From Bacteroides oleiciplenus YIT 12058 (lineage in GTDB: Bacteria; Bacteroidota; Bacteroidia; Bacteroidales; Bacteroidaceae), in the NCBI RefSeq assembly GCF_000315485.1, contig NZ_JH992940.1, positions 1,357,194-1,421,193 on the forward strand: a stretch of DNA of 64,000 nt, read 5' to 3'. Within the stretch, counting starts at the first letter, position 1; every line of letters starts with the position of its first letter. The notes below the pieces were generated by a model, which saw only the letters and a program-made list of their open reading frames with translations, searched no databases and was not told the DNA's origin. Positions 8,247-17,871 of the stretch are shown here, one piece after another. Both the position numbers and the translations under genes were made by a program.

Positions 8247-9851
8247 TTATGCCGACTCGGCACAAGGATGTGTAAACCAGAAACGGCTACCGACGCCCAC
8301 CTCAGACTCTAGCCCGATAGTGCCGCCAAGATGTTCGATTATGCTCCGGCAGATGGACAATCCCAAGCCGGTGCCTTTGGAAAAAGTATTAAGTTTCACA
8401 AAGCGGTCGAACACCTGCCCCACCGCATCCGGAGCGATACCGATACCCGTATCCGTTACGGAGAATTCTATCTCATTGGTATCCTCCTTAAAGTGATACT
8501 CAAGAGTGATTTGCCCTTCGCTCGTAAACTTGAGGGCGTTATTGATAAAGTTGGTGATAACCTGCATCAAACGCTTCTTGTCCGTATAAATACGATAATC
8601 GGGCAAATTAGAAGCCAGCAACACCGGCACAAGTTTATCTTCCTTGATGTCATAACCGCGAAGTATGTCCTCACAAAAGTCTTTGATGTTCAGATACCCC
8701 ATATTGAAGTCGAGCGTCCCCGCCTCTATCTTCGACAAATCCAGAATATCGGATATCAATTGCAAAAGCAACTCCGTGTTCTCCTGCATGATTTCAATAT
8801 ATTCCTGACGCTCTTTCTTGTCATCTTCCTCAACAAGCATACTTGCAAAACCGACAATCGCATTCAACGGAGTACGAATTTCATGGCTCATATTGGCCAG
8901 GAAAGCCGACTTCAGGCGGTCCAGATTCTCCGCTTTCTCCTTGGCTATCCTTAATTCTTCTTCTATCTTTTTCTGATGGTCGATGTCGACACTGGTGATG
9001 ACGTGCGCCATCTGTCCATCTATCCAGGGGAATGCGGCACTGAACACACGAAACCAGCATTTGTCGAACGGGCGTTGATAGTCCCAGGAATAAACCTTGG
9101 TGGGCTGGCCATTCTCATCAATCAAATGTCTTTTAGGGCAGAACTCACACTCGCCCGTTTTATCGGTGTAGAGGGCTTGCCAGCACTTCTTCTCTTCGAA
9201 ATGCTTGATGCCGCCATACGGGGCGGCCATAGACGCGTTGGCATATAGCATGTCATGAGAATCGAAAGAGTTCACATAAATGTCCACTCCCATATTGTTC
9301 ATAATGCTACCCAGCGTATTGCTTGCCCGCACTTCTCTTTCCTTATATTCCCTGACCGCTATTTCCTTGGAGAGCGAGCCCAGTATCAGATGAATCATCT
9401 GGAGCTCGTCTTCGGCGAAAGGTATAGAGGCTTCTTCCCTATCCGCGAACCCGATAAATCCGATAATCTTCCCTTCGGAATCTTCAAATTGTCTGATTAG
9501 CAATGAATCCACTCCATAAAAATCCAGAATATCCATATCAGACAAAGAAATTTTCTCACCCTTACTGGCATAGAAAGGTTTCTTTTTAGCCTCTATACGA
9601 CCAGAATGTTGTGTGGTCATCTCTCCCATTTCAAAACGAAACCTCAGGGTGTTGTCTTCATTTCCGATGGTTTCCTTCAAAAAGAAATAGCGGAAGCCAT
9701 CTGTTTGATAAACAAACCCTTTCTTGAATCCATAGTAATTACAAATGTCTATCAACGACTTCGTGATTTTCTTTTCAATAGATTCATGGCCATTCAACCG
9801 TTCTAAAAACTGAAGTAGAAATACACTTAAACTTTCCTTGCTTTTGGTCAT
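8247..9851 (-). CDS. Soluble sensor histidine kinase with GAF and PAS-like domains
   Basis: The 534-residue protein has no membrane segment. Residues about 20-165 look like a GAF domain; about 180-290 is PAS-like and contains a Cys-rich stretch (ECEFCPK) that could bind metal or sense redox state. The HisKA box SHEIRTPLNAIVGF has the phospho-accepting His at 323. The ATPase domain shows the N box (TNFINNALKF), G1 (DTGIGIAP) and G2 (GTGLGLSI). There is no receiver or output domain, and no response regulator gene adjacent, so the partner is unknown. The MBL lipoprotein follows on the same strand. Confidence 0.93.
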   Translation of the reverse strand: MTKSKESLSVFLLQFLERLNGHESIEKKITKSLIDICNYYGFKKGFVYQTDGFRYFFLKETIGNEDNTLRFRFEMGEMTTQHSGRIEAKKKPFYASKGEKISLSDMDILDFYGVDSLLIRQFEDSEGKIIGFIGFADREEASIPFAEDELQMIHLILGSLSKEIAVREYKEREVRASNTLGSIMNNMGVDIYVNSFDSHDMLYANASMAAPYGGIKHFEEKKCWQALYTDKTGECEFCPKRHLIDENGQPTKVYSWDYQRPFDKCWFRVFSAAFPWIDGQMAHVITSVDIDHQKKIEEELRIAKEKAENLDRLKSAFLANMSHEIRTPLNAIVGFASMLVEEDDKKERQEYIEIMQENTELLLQLISDILDLSKIEAGTLDFNMGYLNIKDFCEDILRGYDIKEDKLVPVLLASNLPDYRIYTDKKRLMQVITNFINNALKFTSEGQITLEYHFKEDTNEIEFSVTDTGIGIAPDAVGQVFDRFVKLNTFSKGTGLGLSICRSIIEHLGGTIGLESEVGVGSRFWFTHPCAESA

Positions 9852-10056
9852 ATAGTCTTTAGTTCCTTAAGTTTAGACTACTCGGAACGAATTTTCGTTT
9901 TTCCTCCAAGCATTCAAGCCGCTAATATACAAACTTTTAAAGACAATAGAGCATTTTTACCAAGTTTTTAAATATTAAATATTTTCCTTTTTACACAAAG
10001 CAAGACAAAGAAAAACTTAATTTATTTTACAAGTATCCCAAAAGCATATACAACTT

Positions 10057-11514
10057 TCAATCATAGTTTTCGTAGCGCGAACGCAACTTTGCCGGACTTT
10101 TGGGTGACGGCTCCGATTTATCGGCCCCCGACTTCTTTTGCCCGGATTGCTGGACAGGTCGAGGTCTTTCGGGGCGGTTATTATTCCGTTTGGGCTTTTC
10201 GGCAGATACCACCACCTTTTGAGTGCTTCCGGTTGATTCGGCTGGTCTCTTCCTTTCTTCCCGCCTTCTATTGTTCTGAGGTCTTCCTCCTTGAGTGCGG
10301 CTTTGCGATTTGGGTGCAACATTGGGGGTAGAAGAAGAATTGGTGGTAGCAGAAGAAGCCGCAGGCTCTTCCAAAAGCGACAAATTGCGCTTTTGTTGCA
10401 CCAGCTTTATACCCGTAAGTTTCTCTATCTCACGTAGCATGGGGGCTTCTTCGCTCGAGCAAAAAGCAATGGCACGTCCTTCGCAACCCGCACGTCCCGT
10501 ACGTCCGATACGGTGCACGTAGGTCTCCGGAACATCGGGCAAATCAAAATTGAGAACCAAATCCAGACCTTTTATATCGATACCCCGGGCAGCAATATCC
10601 GTAGCAATAATCACATTGGAGCGCCCTTCCTTAAAATTGCTCAACGCACGTTGGCGGGCATTCTGTGACTTGTCTCCATGTATGCTTTCGCAAGCAATGC
10701 CACGACGAGACAGGTAGCGGGCAATGTTATCCGCCCCATGCTTGGTACGGGAGAAAACCAGCACCTGATGGCCTGCCTCTCCGAGCAACAATTGAGCCAA
10801 CAATTCTTTCTTCTGAGGTTTTTCTACCCGGTAGACGGACTGGCTGATAATCTCCACAACACTGGATGCCGGAGTTACTTCCACACGCGCCGGATTGTGC
10901 AACAAACTCTTGGCAAGACGGTCGATGCTATCGGGCATGGTGGCCGAGAAGAAAAGAGTTTGCTTCTTGGGCGGAAGCTTGGGCAAGAGGCGTTTGACGT
11001 CATGGATAAATCCCATGTCGAGCATACGGTCGGCCTCATCAAGAACGAAGTGGCGAACATCGTCGAGGCGGATAAAGCCTTGCGACATCAAGTCGAGCAG
11101 GCGTCCGGGAGTAGCGGTCAAAATGTCCGTCCCGGCACGAAGTTCATCAGTTTGCGACTTTTGTTTCACTCCGCCGAAGATAACCGTGTGGCGCAAGGTC
11201 GTATAGCGTGTATAGTCCGCCAACGATTCATCAATCTGAATCGCCAACTCCCGGGTTGGGGTCAGGATAAGCGCACGGATGCTACGCGGGGTACCTTTGC
11301 GTTGGGGCATAGGAGCGGCAAGCAATTGCTCGATGATGGGTACGGCGAAAGCGGCGGTTTTGCCGGTTCCGGTTTGCGCCAGTCCCAACAAATCACGCCC
11401 AGTCAGGGCTTCGGGTATAGCTTGTTCTTGGATAAGTGTGGGGGTAGAATAGTCTTTTTCAAGGAGCGCACGGCACACCGGCTCCGAAATATTCATCTGT
11501 TTAAATGTCATCAT
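10057..11514 (-). CDS. DEAD-box RNA helicase (RhlE-like)
   Basis: All core motifs are present: Q motif, motif I AQTGTGKTAA, motif Ia PTRELAIQ, motif II DEAD, motif III SAT, and motif VI HRIGRTGR. The core ends near residue 375. About 110 residues of low-complexity, basic tail follow, rich in Ser, Asn, Arg, Lys and Pro, typical of RhlE/CsdA-like RNA chaperone helicases that act in ribosome assembly or RNA decay. Two adjacent ATG codons are possible starts. A TACCTTTG box lies 17 nt upstream. It diverges from the VOC-GNAT gene. Confidence 0.95.
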   Translation of the reverse strand: MMTFKQMNISEPVCRALLEKDYSTPTLIQEQAIPEALTGRDLLGLAQTGTGKTAAFAVPIIEQLLAAPMPQRKGTPRSIRALILTPTRELAIQIDESLADYTRYTTLRHTVIFGGVKQKSQTDELRAGTDILTATPGRLLDLMSQGFIRLDDVRHFVLDEADRMLDMGFIHDVKRLLPKLPPKKQTLFFSATMPDSIDRLAKSLLHNPARVEVTPASSVVEIISQSVYRVEKPQKKELLAQLLLGEAGHQVLVFSRTKHGADNIARYLSRRGIACESIHGDKSQNARQRALSNFKEGRSNVIIATDIAARGIDIKGLDLVLNFDLPDVPETYVHRIGRTGRAGCEGRAIAFCSSEEAPMLREIEKLTGIKLVQQKRNLSLLEEPAASSATTNSSSTPNVAPKSQSRTQGGRPQNNRRREERKRPAESTGSTQKVVVSAEKPKRNNNRPERPRPVQQSGQKKSGADKSEPSPKSPAKLRSRYENYD

Positions 11515-11531
11515 TTCTTTTTATTACGGCA

Positions 11532-11539
11532 CAAAGGTA
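11532..11539 (-). promoter_or_regulatory. -7 box for the DEAD-box helicase gene
   Basis: TACCTTTG on the minus strand, 17 nt before the start at 11514. It is paired divergently with the box at 11562-11569. Confidence 0.6.
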
Positions 11540-11561
11540 GGACTTTACAGGGAATTATCAC

Positions 11562-11569
11562 TATATTTG
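11562..11569 (+). promoter_or_regulatory. -7 box for the VOC-GNAT gene
   Basis: TATATTTG, 15 nt before the ATG at 11585. It overlaps a possible TTG start at 11567, which argues that the ATG is the true start. Confidence 0.6.
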
Positions 11570-11584
11570 CATGAAAAAGGAATC

Positions 11585-12526
11585 ATGAGAATACATCACA
11601 TCGCCATCTGGACCTTCCGCCTGGAAGAATTAAGGAACTTCTATATCCGGTATTTTAACGGAAAGAGCAACGAAAAATATATCAACCCCAAGAAAGGTTT
11701 CGAATCATACTTCATATACTTTGACGATGGTGCATCATTAGAATTAATGAGCCGAACGGACGTACAGAACACCCCGGTAGAAGAAAACAGGTTAGGGCTC
11801 ACCCACTTTGCCCTTGCCTTTCAAAGCAAAGAAGATGTGCTCAAGACTACTGAACAACTCCGGGCAGACGGTTACATGATAGTAGGCGAACCCCGGACTT
11901 CGGGCGACGGCTATTTTGAAAGCGTGGTGCTCGATCCTGACGGAAACCGCGTAGAATGTGTCTATCGGAAAGAAGAAACTTCAGAAGAACCCGACGCCCC
12001 AATTGAAACGGAACGGTTGCTACTACGCCCCTTCGTAGAGAGCGATGCAGAGGCTCTCTTTGCCTGTTGCCGAAACCCCAACATAGGGAACAATGCGGGT
12101 TGGCAACCTCACGCAAGTCTGGAGGAATCGCGCGAAGTACTTCGTTCCGTATTCTTATCCCAGAAAGGGGTATGGGCCATTATCCTGAAAGACAACGGGC
12201 AATTGATTGGCTCCATCGGCATCATCGCCGACCCCAGACGCGAAAACCCGCAAGTACGTATGCTGGTATATTGGCTCGACGAGGCTCAATGGGGAAAAGG
12301 CTATATGACGGAGGCGGTAAAAGCGGTACTAAACTACGGCTTCGGCACGCTAAAACTAAGTCTTATCACCGCTAATTGTTACCCCCATAACGAGCGCTCT
12401 CAACAAGTATTGAAACGCCAGGGCTTTGTGCATGAGGGTACGCTTCATCAGGCCGAAGTGACTTATGACGGACATGTATATGACCATCAATGCTATTACC
12501 TGACAAATCCTGAATATCAAAAATGA
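11585..12526 (+). CDS. VOC (glyoxalase-like) domain fused to a GNAT acetyltransferase
   Basis: Residues 1 to about 127 form a vicinal-oxygen-chelate domain: it begins MRIHHIAIWTFRLEELRNFY and ends with the metal-binding-type segment VLDPDGNRVE. Residues about 138-313 form a RimJ/RimL-type GNAT N-acetyltransferase (ETERLLLRPF, then the acetyl-CoA loop region QWGKGYMTEAV). VOC domains bind metals and act in glyoxalase, dioxygenase or drug-binding roles; GNATs transfer acetyl groups. The ATG at 11585 was chosen because an upstream TTG start would lie inside the promoter box. A detoxification role is possible but unproven. Confidence 0.9.
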   Translation: MRIHHIAIWTFRLEELRNFYIRYFNGKSNEKYINPKKGFESYFIYFDDGASLELMSRTDVQNTPVEENRLGLTHFALAFQSKEDVLKTTEQLRADGYMIVGEPRTSGDGYFESVVLDPDGNRVECVYRKEETSEEPDAPIETERLLLRPFVESDAEALFACCRNPNIGNNAGWQPHASLEESREVLRSVFLSQKGVWAIILKDNGQLIGSIGIIADPRRENPQVRMLVYWLDEAQWGKGYMTEAVKAVLNYGFGTLKLSLITANCYPHNERSQQVLKRQGFVHEGTLHQAEVTYDGHVYDHQCYYLTNPEYQK

Positions 12527-12659
12527 GTCTATAAAAGGGAAAAATAAGATTTACATTCATATAGTCTTTTTTTAAGACATCATAAATTCAGCGTTCCGAT
12601 ACAAACGAAGTTAATTCTCACATTTTTATCCATTTGTGTGGGAATTCAAAATAATCGTG

Positions 12660-12667
12660 TAACTTTG
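12660..12667 (+). promoter_or_regulatory. -7 box for the second histidine kinase
   Basis: TAACTTTG, with a plausible -33 TTTG at 12633-12636. The spacing is slightly long at 23 nt. Confidence 0.6.
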
Positions 12668-12722
12668 CGAATGAGATTTTCTTCAGAATCTCCACTGGTA
12701 ACGGATATAGGTGCGTGCTTTT

Positions 12723-14165
12723 ATGACAAATAATATAGCTCAAAAAAATGACTCTATGAAAAAACGATATCGGATACTCAAAAGGGTATCCGTCATTTTA
12801 ATTCTCTTTGCTCTATTCACAAAGATTCATCCGCAAAAAGTGCCGACGAACAATATCCCGAAAGTGGAAATCAATGTGGAAAAGGCTTCGCAAGAGGACT
12901 ATACCATCATCAAGATACCTTTCCGCATCGAGCACAAAACCCTGTTTATCGGTATTTTTATCCTGATCGCTTCCGCCATTTGTTTTTTCATCCTATATCC
13001 GTTGTTCCTTTATTTCAGGGAGTCAAAACGGAAACGTGCCACCCAGAGGGAATTAATCAGGGAAAAGGAATTGCTATCATTATCACTTGAAAAGAGCGAT
13101 ATCTATGCCTGGAAATATGTGGAATCCACCAACACCTTCTCATGCGATAAAGAATTCTTTGAGCATCTGGACATACCTTTCCGTACGTTCACCCTACAAG
13201 AGATGGCCGAGGCCATACACCCGGAAGACCGAACGGATGTGCTGACCACCTTCTACCGGGTAAAAACCCAAACGGATTCAAAAGCACACACCCAATGCCG
13301 GTGCAATTTCAATGGCAAAGGGTACATCTGGTACGAACTTCGCTATGTCAACCCCACGAAAGCCATGGCGGAAACCGCCTCCATCATAGGATTGGTGACC
13401 AATGTGCAACACTTCAAAGATAAAGAAGAAGAGTTGATGAAGGCCAAAGACCTGGCGATAGAAGCAGAACTTAAACAATCATTCCTCGCCAATATGAGCC
13501 ATGAAATACGCACGCCGCTCAATGCAATCGTAGGCTTCTCCAACCTGCTGGTTAGTGAAGATGACTTGTCCGATGACGAGAAGGCGGACTTTATAAATAC
13601 CATCAATAGCAATTGCGAACTTCTTCTAAAACTCATAAACGACATATTGGAATTATCCCGTATCGAATCCGGCAAAATGGCTTTCTCTTTTTCAACTTGC
13701 AACCTGAATAGCTGGATTGACAATATGTACATGACTCACTCCTTATTGATACCCAAGGAGATTGAGTTCATAAAGGAAATGCCCGATGCCACATTCTTCA
13801 TCCATACGGACGTGAACCGGCTTAGTCAGATCATTACCAATTTTCTGAACAATGCTGCCAAATTCACCAAGTCGGGATTCATAAAACTGGGGTATGAGAT
13901 AGACTTCTCGAACTATGAAGTCTCCATCTATGTGGAAGATACCGGAAAAGGTATTCCGAAAGAAGAACAACGGATGATATTCGAACGTTTCTACAAGCAG
14001 GACGAATTTGTTCAGGGTACCGGTCTGGGGCTTTCCATAAGCATGGTCATAGCAGAAAAGCTGGGCGGAAAAATCTCCGTTAACTCCGAGGCCGGAAAGG
14101 GAAGCCGGTTCACCTTCACCCTACCCTATCATAATGAGAGTGAAGAACTTTTCTCCGTCGGATAA
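12723..14165 (+). CDS. Membrane sensor histidine kinase with PAS-like domain
   Basis: The start is uncertain: a GTG at 12711, ATG at 12723 and ATG at 12756 are in frame; 12723 is used as the first ATG after the promoter box. Two hydrophobic stretches (about residues 22-34 and 74-96) enclose a short, roughly 40-residue extracytoplasmic loop. A PAS-like domain (about 115-230), HisKA with SHEIRTPLNAIVGF (His260) and a HATPase domain with N box TNFLNNAAKF and GTGLGLSI follow. No receiver domain is present. The kinase core closely resembles the kinase at 8247-9851, but the input domains differ. The DUF3788 gene follows 29 nt downstream. Confidence 0.92.
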   Translation: MTNNIAQKNDSMKKRYRILKRVSVILILFALFTKIHPQKVPTNNIPKVEINVEKASQEDYTIIKIPFRIEHKTLFIGIFILIASAICFFILYPLFLYFRESKRKRATQRELIREKELLSLSLEKSDIYAWKYVESTNTFSCDKEFFEHLDIPFRTFTLQEMAEAIHPEDRTDVLTTFYRVKTQTDSKAHTQCRCNFNGKGYIWYELRYVNPTKAMAETASIIGLVTNVQHFKDKEEELMKAKDLAIEAELKQSFLANMSHEIRTPLNAIVGFSNLLVSEDDLSDDEKADFINTINSNCELLLKLINDILELSRIESGKMAFSFSTCNLNSWIDNMYMTHSLLIPKEIEFIKEMPDATFFIHTDVNRLSQIITNFLNNAAKFTKSGFIKLGYEIDFSNYEVSIYVEDTGKGIPKEEQRMIFERFYKQDEFVQGTGLGLSISMVIAEKLGGKISVNSEAGKGSRFTFTLPYHNESEELFSVG

Positions 14166-14194
14166 TAAATATACCAAACTATAATCATAAAGCT

Positions 14195-14611
14195 ATGAAC
14201 GCATTAATCTTAAAAGACAAAGAAGTGTTTCCCACCGATGAAGTACTTGAAAACGCATTAAAGAGCAGCTACCCGGCATTTAACAAATTGCGCGATGAAT
14301 TGACCGCCACCGATGTCCGCATCGAATGGAATTACTACAATGACGGGAAAGCCTGGATGGGCAAGATGTTATTCAAAAAGAAGAACCTGGGATGGCTACA
14401 AATATACGACGGTTATTGCACCACTTCCTGCTTCTTCATGGAAAGGCATCTCGAAGCGATAGGTGGATTGGATATTACCGAAAGTATCAAAACAAACTTT
14501 TATCAGCAAAAGCCCAGTGGCAAGTTGACGCCAATGACGGTAAATATCCATACGGCGGAAGACATTGACGACACATTGAAGATGCTGGATTTCAAGAAGA
14601 AGCTGAAATAG
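14195..14611 (+). CDS. DUF3788 family protein
   Basis: The 138-residue protein matches the DUF3788 pattern: an N-terminal region on allowed protein length, a central EWNYYNDGKAWMGKMLFKK segment and a basic C-terminus (LDFKKKLK). The family function is unknown; it is often found near regulators or small stress genes. It is probably cotranscribed with the kinase upstream, 29 nt away. Confidence 0.85.
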   Translation: MNALILKDKEVFPTDEVLENALKSSYPAFNKLRDELTATDVRIEWNYYNDGKAWMGKMLFKKKNLGWLQIYDGYCTTSCFFMERHLEAIGGLDITESIKTNFYQQKPSGKLTPMTVNIHTAEDIDDTLKMLDFKKKLK

Positions 14612-14658
14612 GTGGCCAAAACGAACGGCGCCATGATACGCTTATTATAAGAAATGAG

Positions 14659-14666
14659 TATCTTTG
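14659..14666 (+). promoter_or_regulatory. -7 box very close to the pseudouridine synthase start
   Basis: TATCTTTG whose last G lies only 8 nt before the ATG at 14674, so the transcript would have almost no 5' leader. Confidence 0.55.
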
Positions 14667-14673
14667 CGCCATC

Positions 14674-16299
14674 ATGTTGCACCGTTTCAAGACTTCCATA
14701 GCAAATATTCCACTTCCGGAAAGGTTTACTTATCCTTTCTGCTACACCCCCCATCCATTATGCGTAATGGCGGCGGAAGAGGTGCAACACTATCTCAACC
14801 GGCAACATGAATGGAAAGAAGAACTAAGTCGGGGGAAGATGTTCGGAGTGCTGGTGGTGCAGACCGAAAATGGGGAAATTGGTTACCTGGCCGCTTTTTC
14901 GGGTATATTGGCGGGAAAGAACCAACACTCCTACTTCGTTCCGCCCGTATATGACTTGTTGCAACCGCAAGGTTTCTTCAAAGTCGAAGAGGAAAATATA
15001 TCCGCCATCAACCGGCGCATCAAGCAATTGGAAGAGGACAAGGAATACACTTCTTTGTTGTCCGAACTCACCCGGACCCACCAACAGGCCCGGGAAGCAC
15101 TGGACATAGCCAAACAACAACTAAAAGAAGCGAAAGAGAAAAGAGAATTGCGTAGAAAGGAAACCGGACTCACTACCAAAGAAGAAGCTGGCCTGATACG
15201 CGAAAGCCAATTTCAAAAAGCGGAATACAAACGGCTGGAACGTTCCTGGAAAGAAAAGATGGCCGCTTTGCAAGTGGAAATCAATAATCGGGAAGAACTA
15301 ATTCAAGAGTTGAAGGTGGAACGCAAAAGCCGTTCCGCCGCCCTGCAACAACAATTATTCGAGCAATTCAGAATGTTGAACTACCGGAAGGAGGTGAAAA
15401 CCTTGTGTGATATATTTAGCCAAACCGTACACAAAACTCCTCCCGCCGGTGCCGGAGAATGTGCCGCCCCTAAATTGTTGCAACAAGCCTATCTGCACGG
15501 TTGGAAACCCATTGCTATGGCAGAGTTCTGGTGGGGTAACTCTCCCAAAAACGAAATCCGCCATCATGGTTACTATTATCCTGCTTGTAAAGGTAAGTGC
15601 GAGCCTATCTTGCAACATATGCTTCAAGGGCTGGAAGTAGAAGAAAATCCCATGCAACAACTTCCGGAACAGGGCTACGGGAAATTTAAAATAGTCTATG
15701 AGGACGAATGGCTATTGGTTATCAACAAGCCTTCCGGAATGCTCTCCGTGCCCGGTAAAGGGGAAAAGGAGTCCGTATATAGTCTGGCAAGGCAACTCTA
15801 TCCGGAAGCTGACGGGCCGATGATTGTGCATCGGCTGGACATGGCAACATCGGGACTTTTAATCGTTGCCAAGAATAAAAAGGTGCATCAACATCTGCAA
15901 GCCCAGTTCAAGAATCATAGCATCCGAAAGAAATATATAGCCCTGCTCGACGGCATCATTCCCCAAGACGAAGGAACCATCGAGCTTCCCATTTGCCCGG
16001 ATCCGCTGGACCGCCCCCGGCAGGTGGTGGACATGGAGTACGGCAAACCCGCCATCACTCATTATCAGGTTCTTGAGCAGAGGGACAAATGCACACGCAT
16101 AGCTTTCTACCCGCATACAGGGCGCACCCATCAGCTCCGTGTGCATGCCGCACATCCGTCAGGTCTGCATTGTCCCATCATAGGCGACGAGCTTTACGGG
16201 AGAAAGGATAAACGCCTCTACCTGCATGCCGAGTCCATCGAATTTACCCATCCCGCCGACGGACGGATCATCCGTATCACGGAAAAGGCTGACTTCTGA
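14674..16299 (+). CDS. RluA-family pseudouridine synthase with long N-terminal extension
   Basis: The last 210 residues are a RluA-type pseudouridine synthase: NKPSGMLSVPG, then the catalytic HRLDMATSGLL motif and the GRTHQLRVH motif. The first 330 residues are an extension with a basic coiled coil (about 105-230) and a segment PPAGAGECAAPKLL plus WGNSPKNEIRHHG and YPACKGKC, seen in a recognised subgroup of RluA proteins. Such enzymes isomerise uridine in 23S rRNA or tRNA; the exact site cannot be told. The ATG is only 8 nt after a TATCTTTG box. Confidence 0.92.
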   Translation: MLHRFKTSIANIPLPERFTYPFCYTPHPLCVMAAEEVQHYLNRQHEWKEELSRGKMFGVLVVQTENGEIGYLAAFSGILAGKNQHSYFVPPVYDLLQPQGFFKVEEENISAINRRIKQLEEDKEYTSLLSELTRTHQQAREALDIAKQQLKEAKEKRELRRKETGLTTKEEAGLIRESQFQKAEYKRLERSWKEKMAALQVEINNREELIQELKVERKSRSAALQQQLFEQFRMLNYRKEVKTLCDIFSQTVHKTPPAGAGECAAPKLLQQAYLHGWKPIAMAEFWWGNSPKNEIRHHGYYYPACKGKCEPILQHMLQGLEVEENPMQQLPEQGYGKFKIVYEDEWLLVINKPSGMLSVPGKGEKESVYSLARQLYPEADGPMIVHRLDMATSGLLIVAKNKKVHQHLQAQFKNHSIRKKYIALLDGIIPQDEGTIELPICPDPLDRPRQVVDMEYGKPAITHYQVLEQRDKCTRIAFYPHTGRTHQLRVHAAHPSGLHCPIIGDELYGRKDKRLYLHAESIEFTHPADGRIIRITEKADF

Positions 16300-16416
16300 T
16301 TATTGCTTCTTCTCTTTTTCTTCCTTCTATAAGAAAGGGTCAAAAAGCCTACATAAACTGACAAATAGCTTAGGAAATGGACTTATCACCATAAACCACA
16401 TGTAGATTTTATTCCC

Positions 16417-16424
16417 TATTTTTG
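16417..16424 (+). promoter_or_regulatory. -7 box for the GH28 gene
   Basis: TATTTTTG, 43 nt before the GH28 start at 16468. Confidence 0.55.
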
Positions 16425-16467
16425 CAAACGGATAATTCTATCCGGTCAAAGCACTATTAACCAACTA

Positions 16468-17778
16468 ATGATTAAAACCATGAAATTCGTAACTTTAGCA
16501 TGTAGTTTACTTTTTTGTCTGTCCTCTTTCGCACAAGAGAATTTTCCTGACGGAACTCCCATTCCCGACTGGTTCAGACAAAACGAAATCGTAAACATTG
16601 AAACACTGGGTGATAAATACAAGATTACAGATTATAGCGTTGTGAATGATAGTACCCTGCTCCAAACAGAAAAGATTCAGGCCGTCATCGACCAAGCTTC
16701 ATCCAAAGGCGGTGGCGTAGTCATCATTCCGAAAGGTACTTACCTGAGCGGTGCGCTTTTCTTCAAACCGAAAACTCATCTTTATCTGGAAGAAGGAGCC
16801 GTACTGAAAGGTAGCGATGATATCAGCAATTTCCCCATCATCAACACCCGCATAGAGGGACAATCACTGAAGTATTTCGCCGCACTGGTAAATGCTGATG
16901 GAGTCAATGGTTTCACCATCTCCGGCAAAGGCACAATCAACGGTAACGGTCTGCGCTACTGGAAATCTTTCTGGTTGCGCCGTTCCGTCATTCCTAAATG
17001 TACCAATATGGATGAGTTGCGTCCACGACTGGTGCACGTTTCCAATAGTAATGATGTACAGATTTCAGGAGTACGTCTCATCAATTCTCCGTTCTGGACA
17101 ACACATATCTATAAATGTAATAATGTGAAGTTGCTGAATTTATATATTTTCTCTCCGGCAGCTCCGGTCAAGGCTCCCAGCACGGACGCTATTGATATTG
17201 ATGTATGTAGCAATGTATTGGTTAAGAACTGCTATCTCTCGGTTAACGATGATGCCATTGCTCTGAAAGGTGGAAAAGGCCCGTGGGCTGACAAAGACTC
17301 CAACAACGGAAGCAACACCAACCTTATCATTGAAGATTGCACATTTGGTTTCTGTCATAGTGCATTGACTTGTGGTAGCGAATCTATTCATAACCGTAAT
17401 ATCATCCTCCGCCGTTGCACAATCAATCAGGCAAGCCGCTTGCTATGGTTGAAAATGCGTGCCGACACCCCTCAGAATTACGAATACATCCTTGTTGAAG
17501 ACATCAAAGGAAATGCCAAGAGCTTCCTCTACATCAAGCCGTGGACACAATTCTTTGACCTTAAAGACCGGAAGGACACACCGATGTCCTACTCAGACCA
17601 CGTGACGATGCGTAATATTGACTTCGATTGTGATGTATTCTTCAACGTAAGTGCATCCGAACAATACAAATTGTCGAATTTCAAGTTCGAGAATCTGAAT
17701 ATCAAGGCTAAAAATGGAGATTGCGATAAGTCGGTTATCTCATCGTTTGAATGGGATAATGTGAAGGTGAATCAATAA
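16468..17778 (+). CDS. Glycoside hydrolase family 28 (polygalacturonase-like), secreted
   Basis: The 436-residue product has a signal peptide (about 1-23, ending SSFAQ) and a right-handed beta-helix pattern of GH28 pectinases. The catalytic region is recognisable: STDAIDID (place of the family NTD motif), NDDAIALKGG with the paired Asp residues, TCGSES in the position usually occupied by GHG, and LKMRA in place of RIK. GH28 enzymes cleave galacturonide or rhamnogalacturonan linkages. The GSE variation suggests a subfamily with a specificity other than classical endo-polygalacturonase. It stands alone without SusC/D partners. A second in-frame ATG (residue 5) is possible. Confidence 0.9.
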   Translation: MIKTMKFVTLACSLLFCLSSFAQENFPDGTPIPDWFRQNEIVNIETLGDKYKITDYSVVNDSTLLQTEKIQAVIDQASSKGGGVVIIPKGTYLSGALFFKPKTHLYLEEGAVLKGSDDISNFPIINTRIEGQSLKYFAALVNADGVNGFTISGKGTINGNGLRYWKSFWLRRSVIPKCTNMDELRPRLVHVSNSNDVQISGVRLINSPFWTTHIYKCNNVKLLNLYIFSPAAPVKAPSTDAIDIDVCSNVLVKNCYLSVNDDAIALKGGKGPWADKDSNNGSNTNLIIEDCTFGFCHSALTCGSESIHNRNIILRRCTINQASRLLWLKMRADTPQNYEYILVEDIKGNAKSFLYIKPWTQFFDLKDRKDTPMSYSDHVTMRNIDFDCDVFFNVSASEQYKLSNFKFENLNIKAKNGDCDKSVISSFEWDNVKVNQ

Positions 17779-17795
17779 AATTAAGAAATAGCTAT

Positions 17796-17853
17796 AAACA
17801 ATAATTCCTGCAAAATCCGATTATCCCGGAAACATTGCAGGAATTATTGTTTT
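17796..17853. terminator. Bidirectional terminator between GH28 and nfo
   Basis: A perfect 18-bp stem (AAACAATAATTCCTGCAA with its complement) encloses about 20 nt and is flanked by T-rich sequence on both strands. It lies between two convergent genes. Confidence 0.85.
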
Positions 17854-17871
17854 CATATAGCACGCAAATAA

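Noticed and set aside
10678-11574. Plus-strand frame of 298 codons over the DEAD-box gene
   Set aside because: Antisense shadow of a gene with complete helicase motifs.
11567-11584. TTG start for the VOC-GNAT gene
   Set aside because: It overlaps the -7 promoter box; the ATG at 11585 begins the conserved domain.
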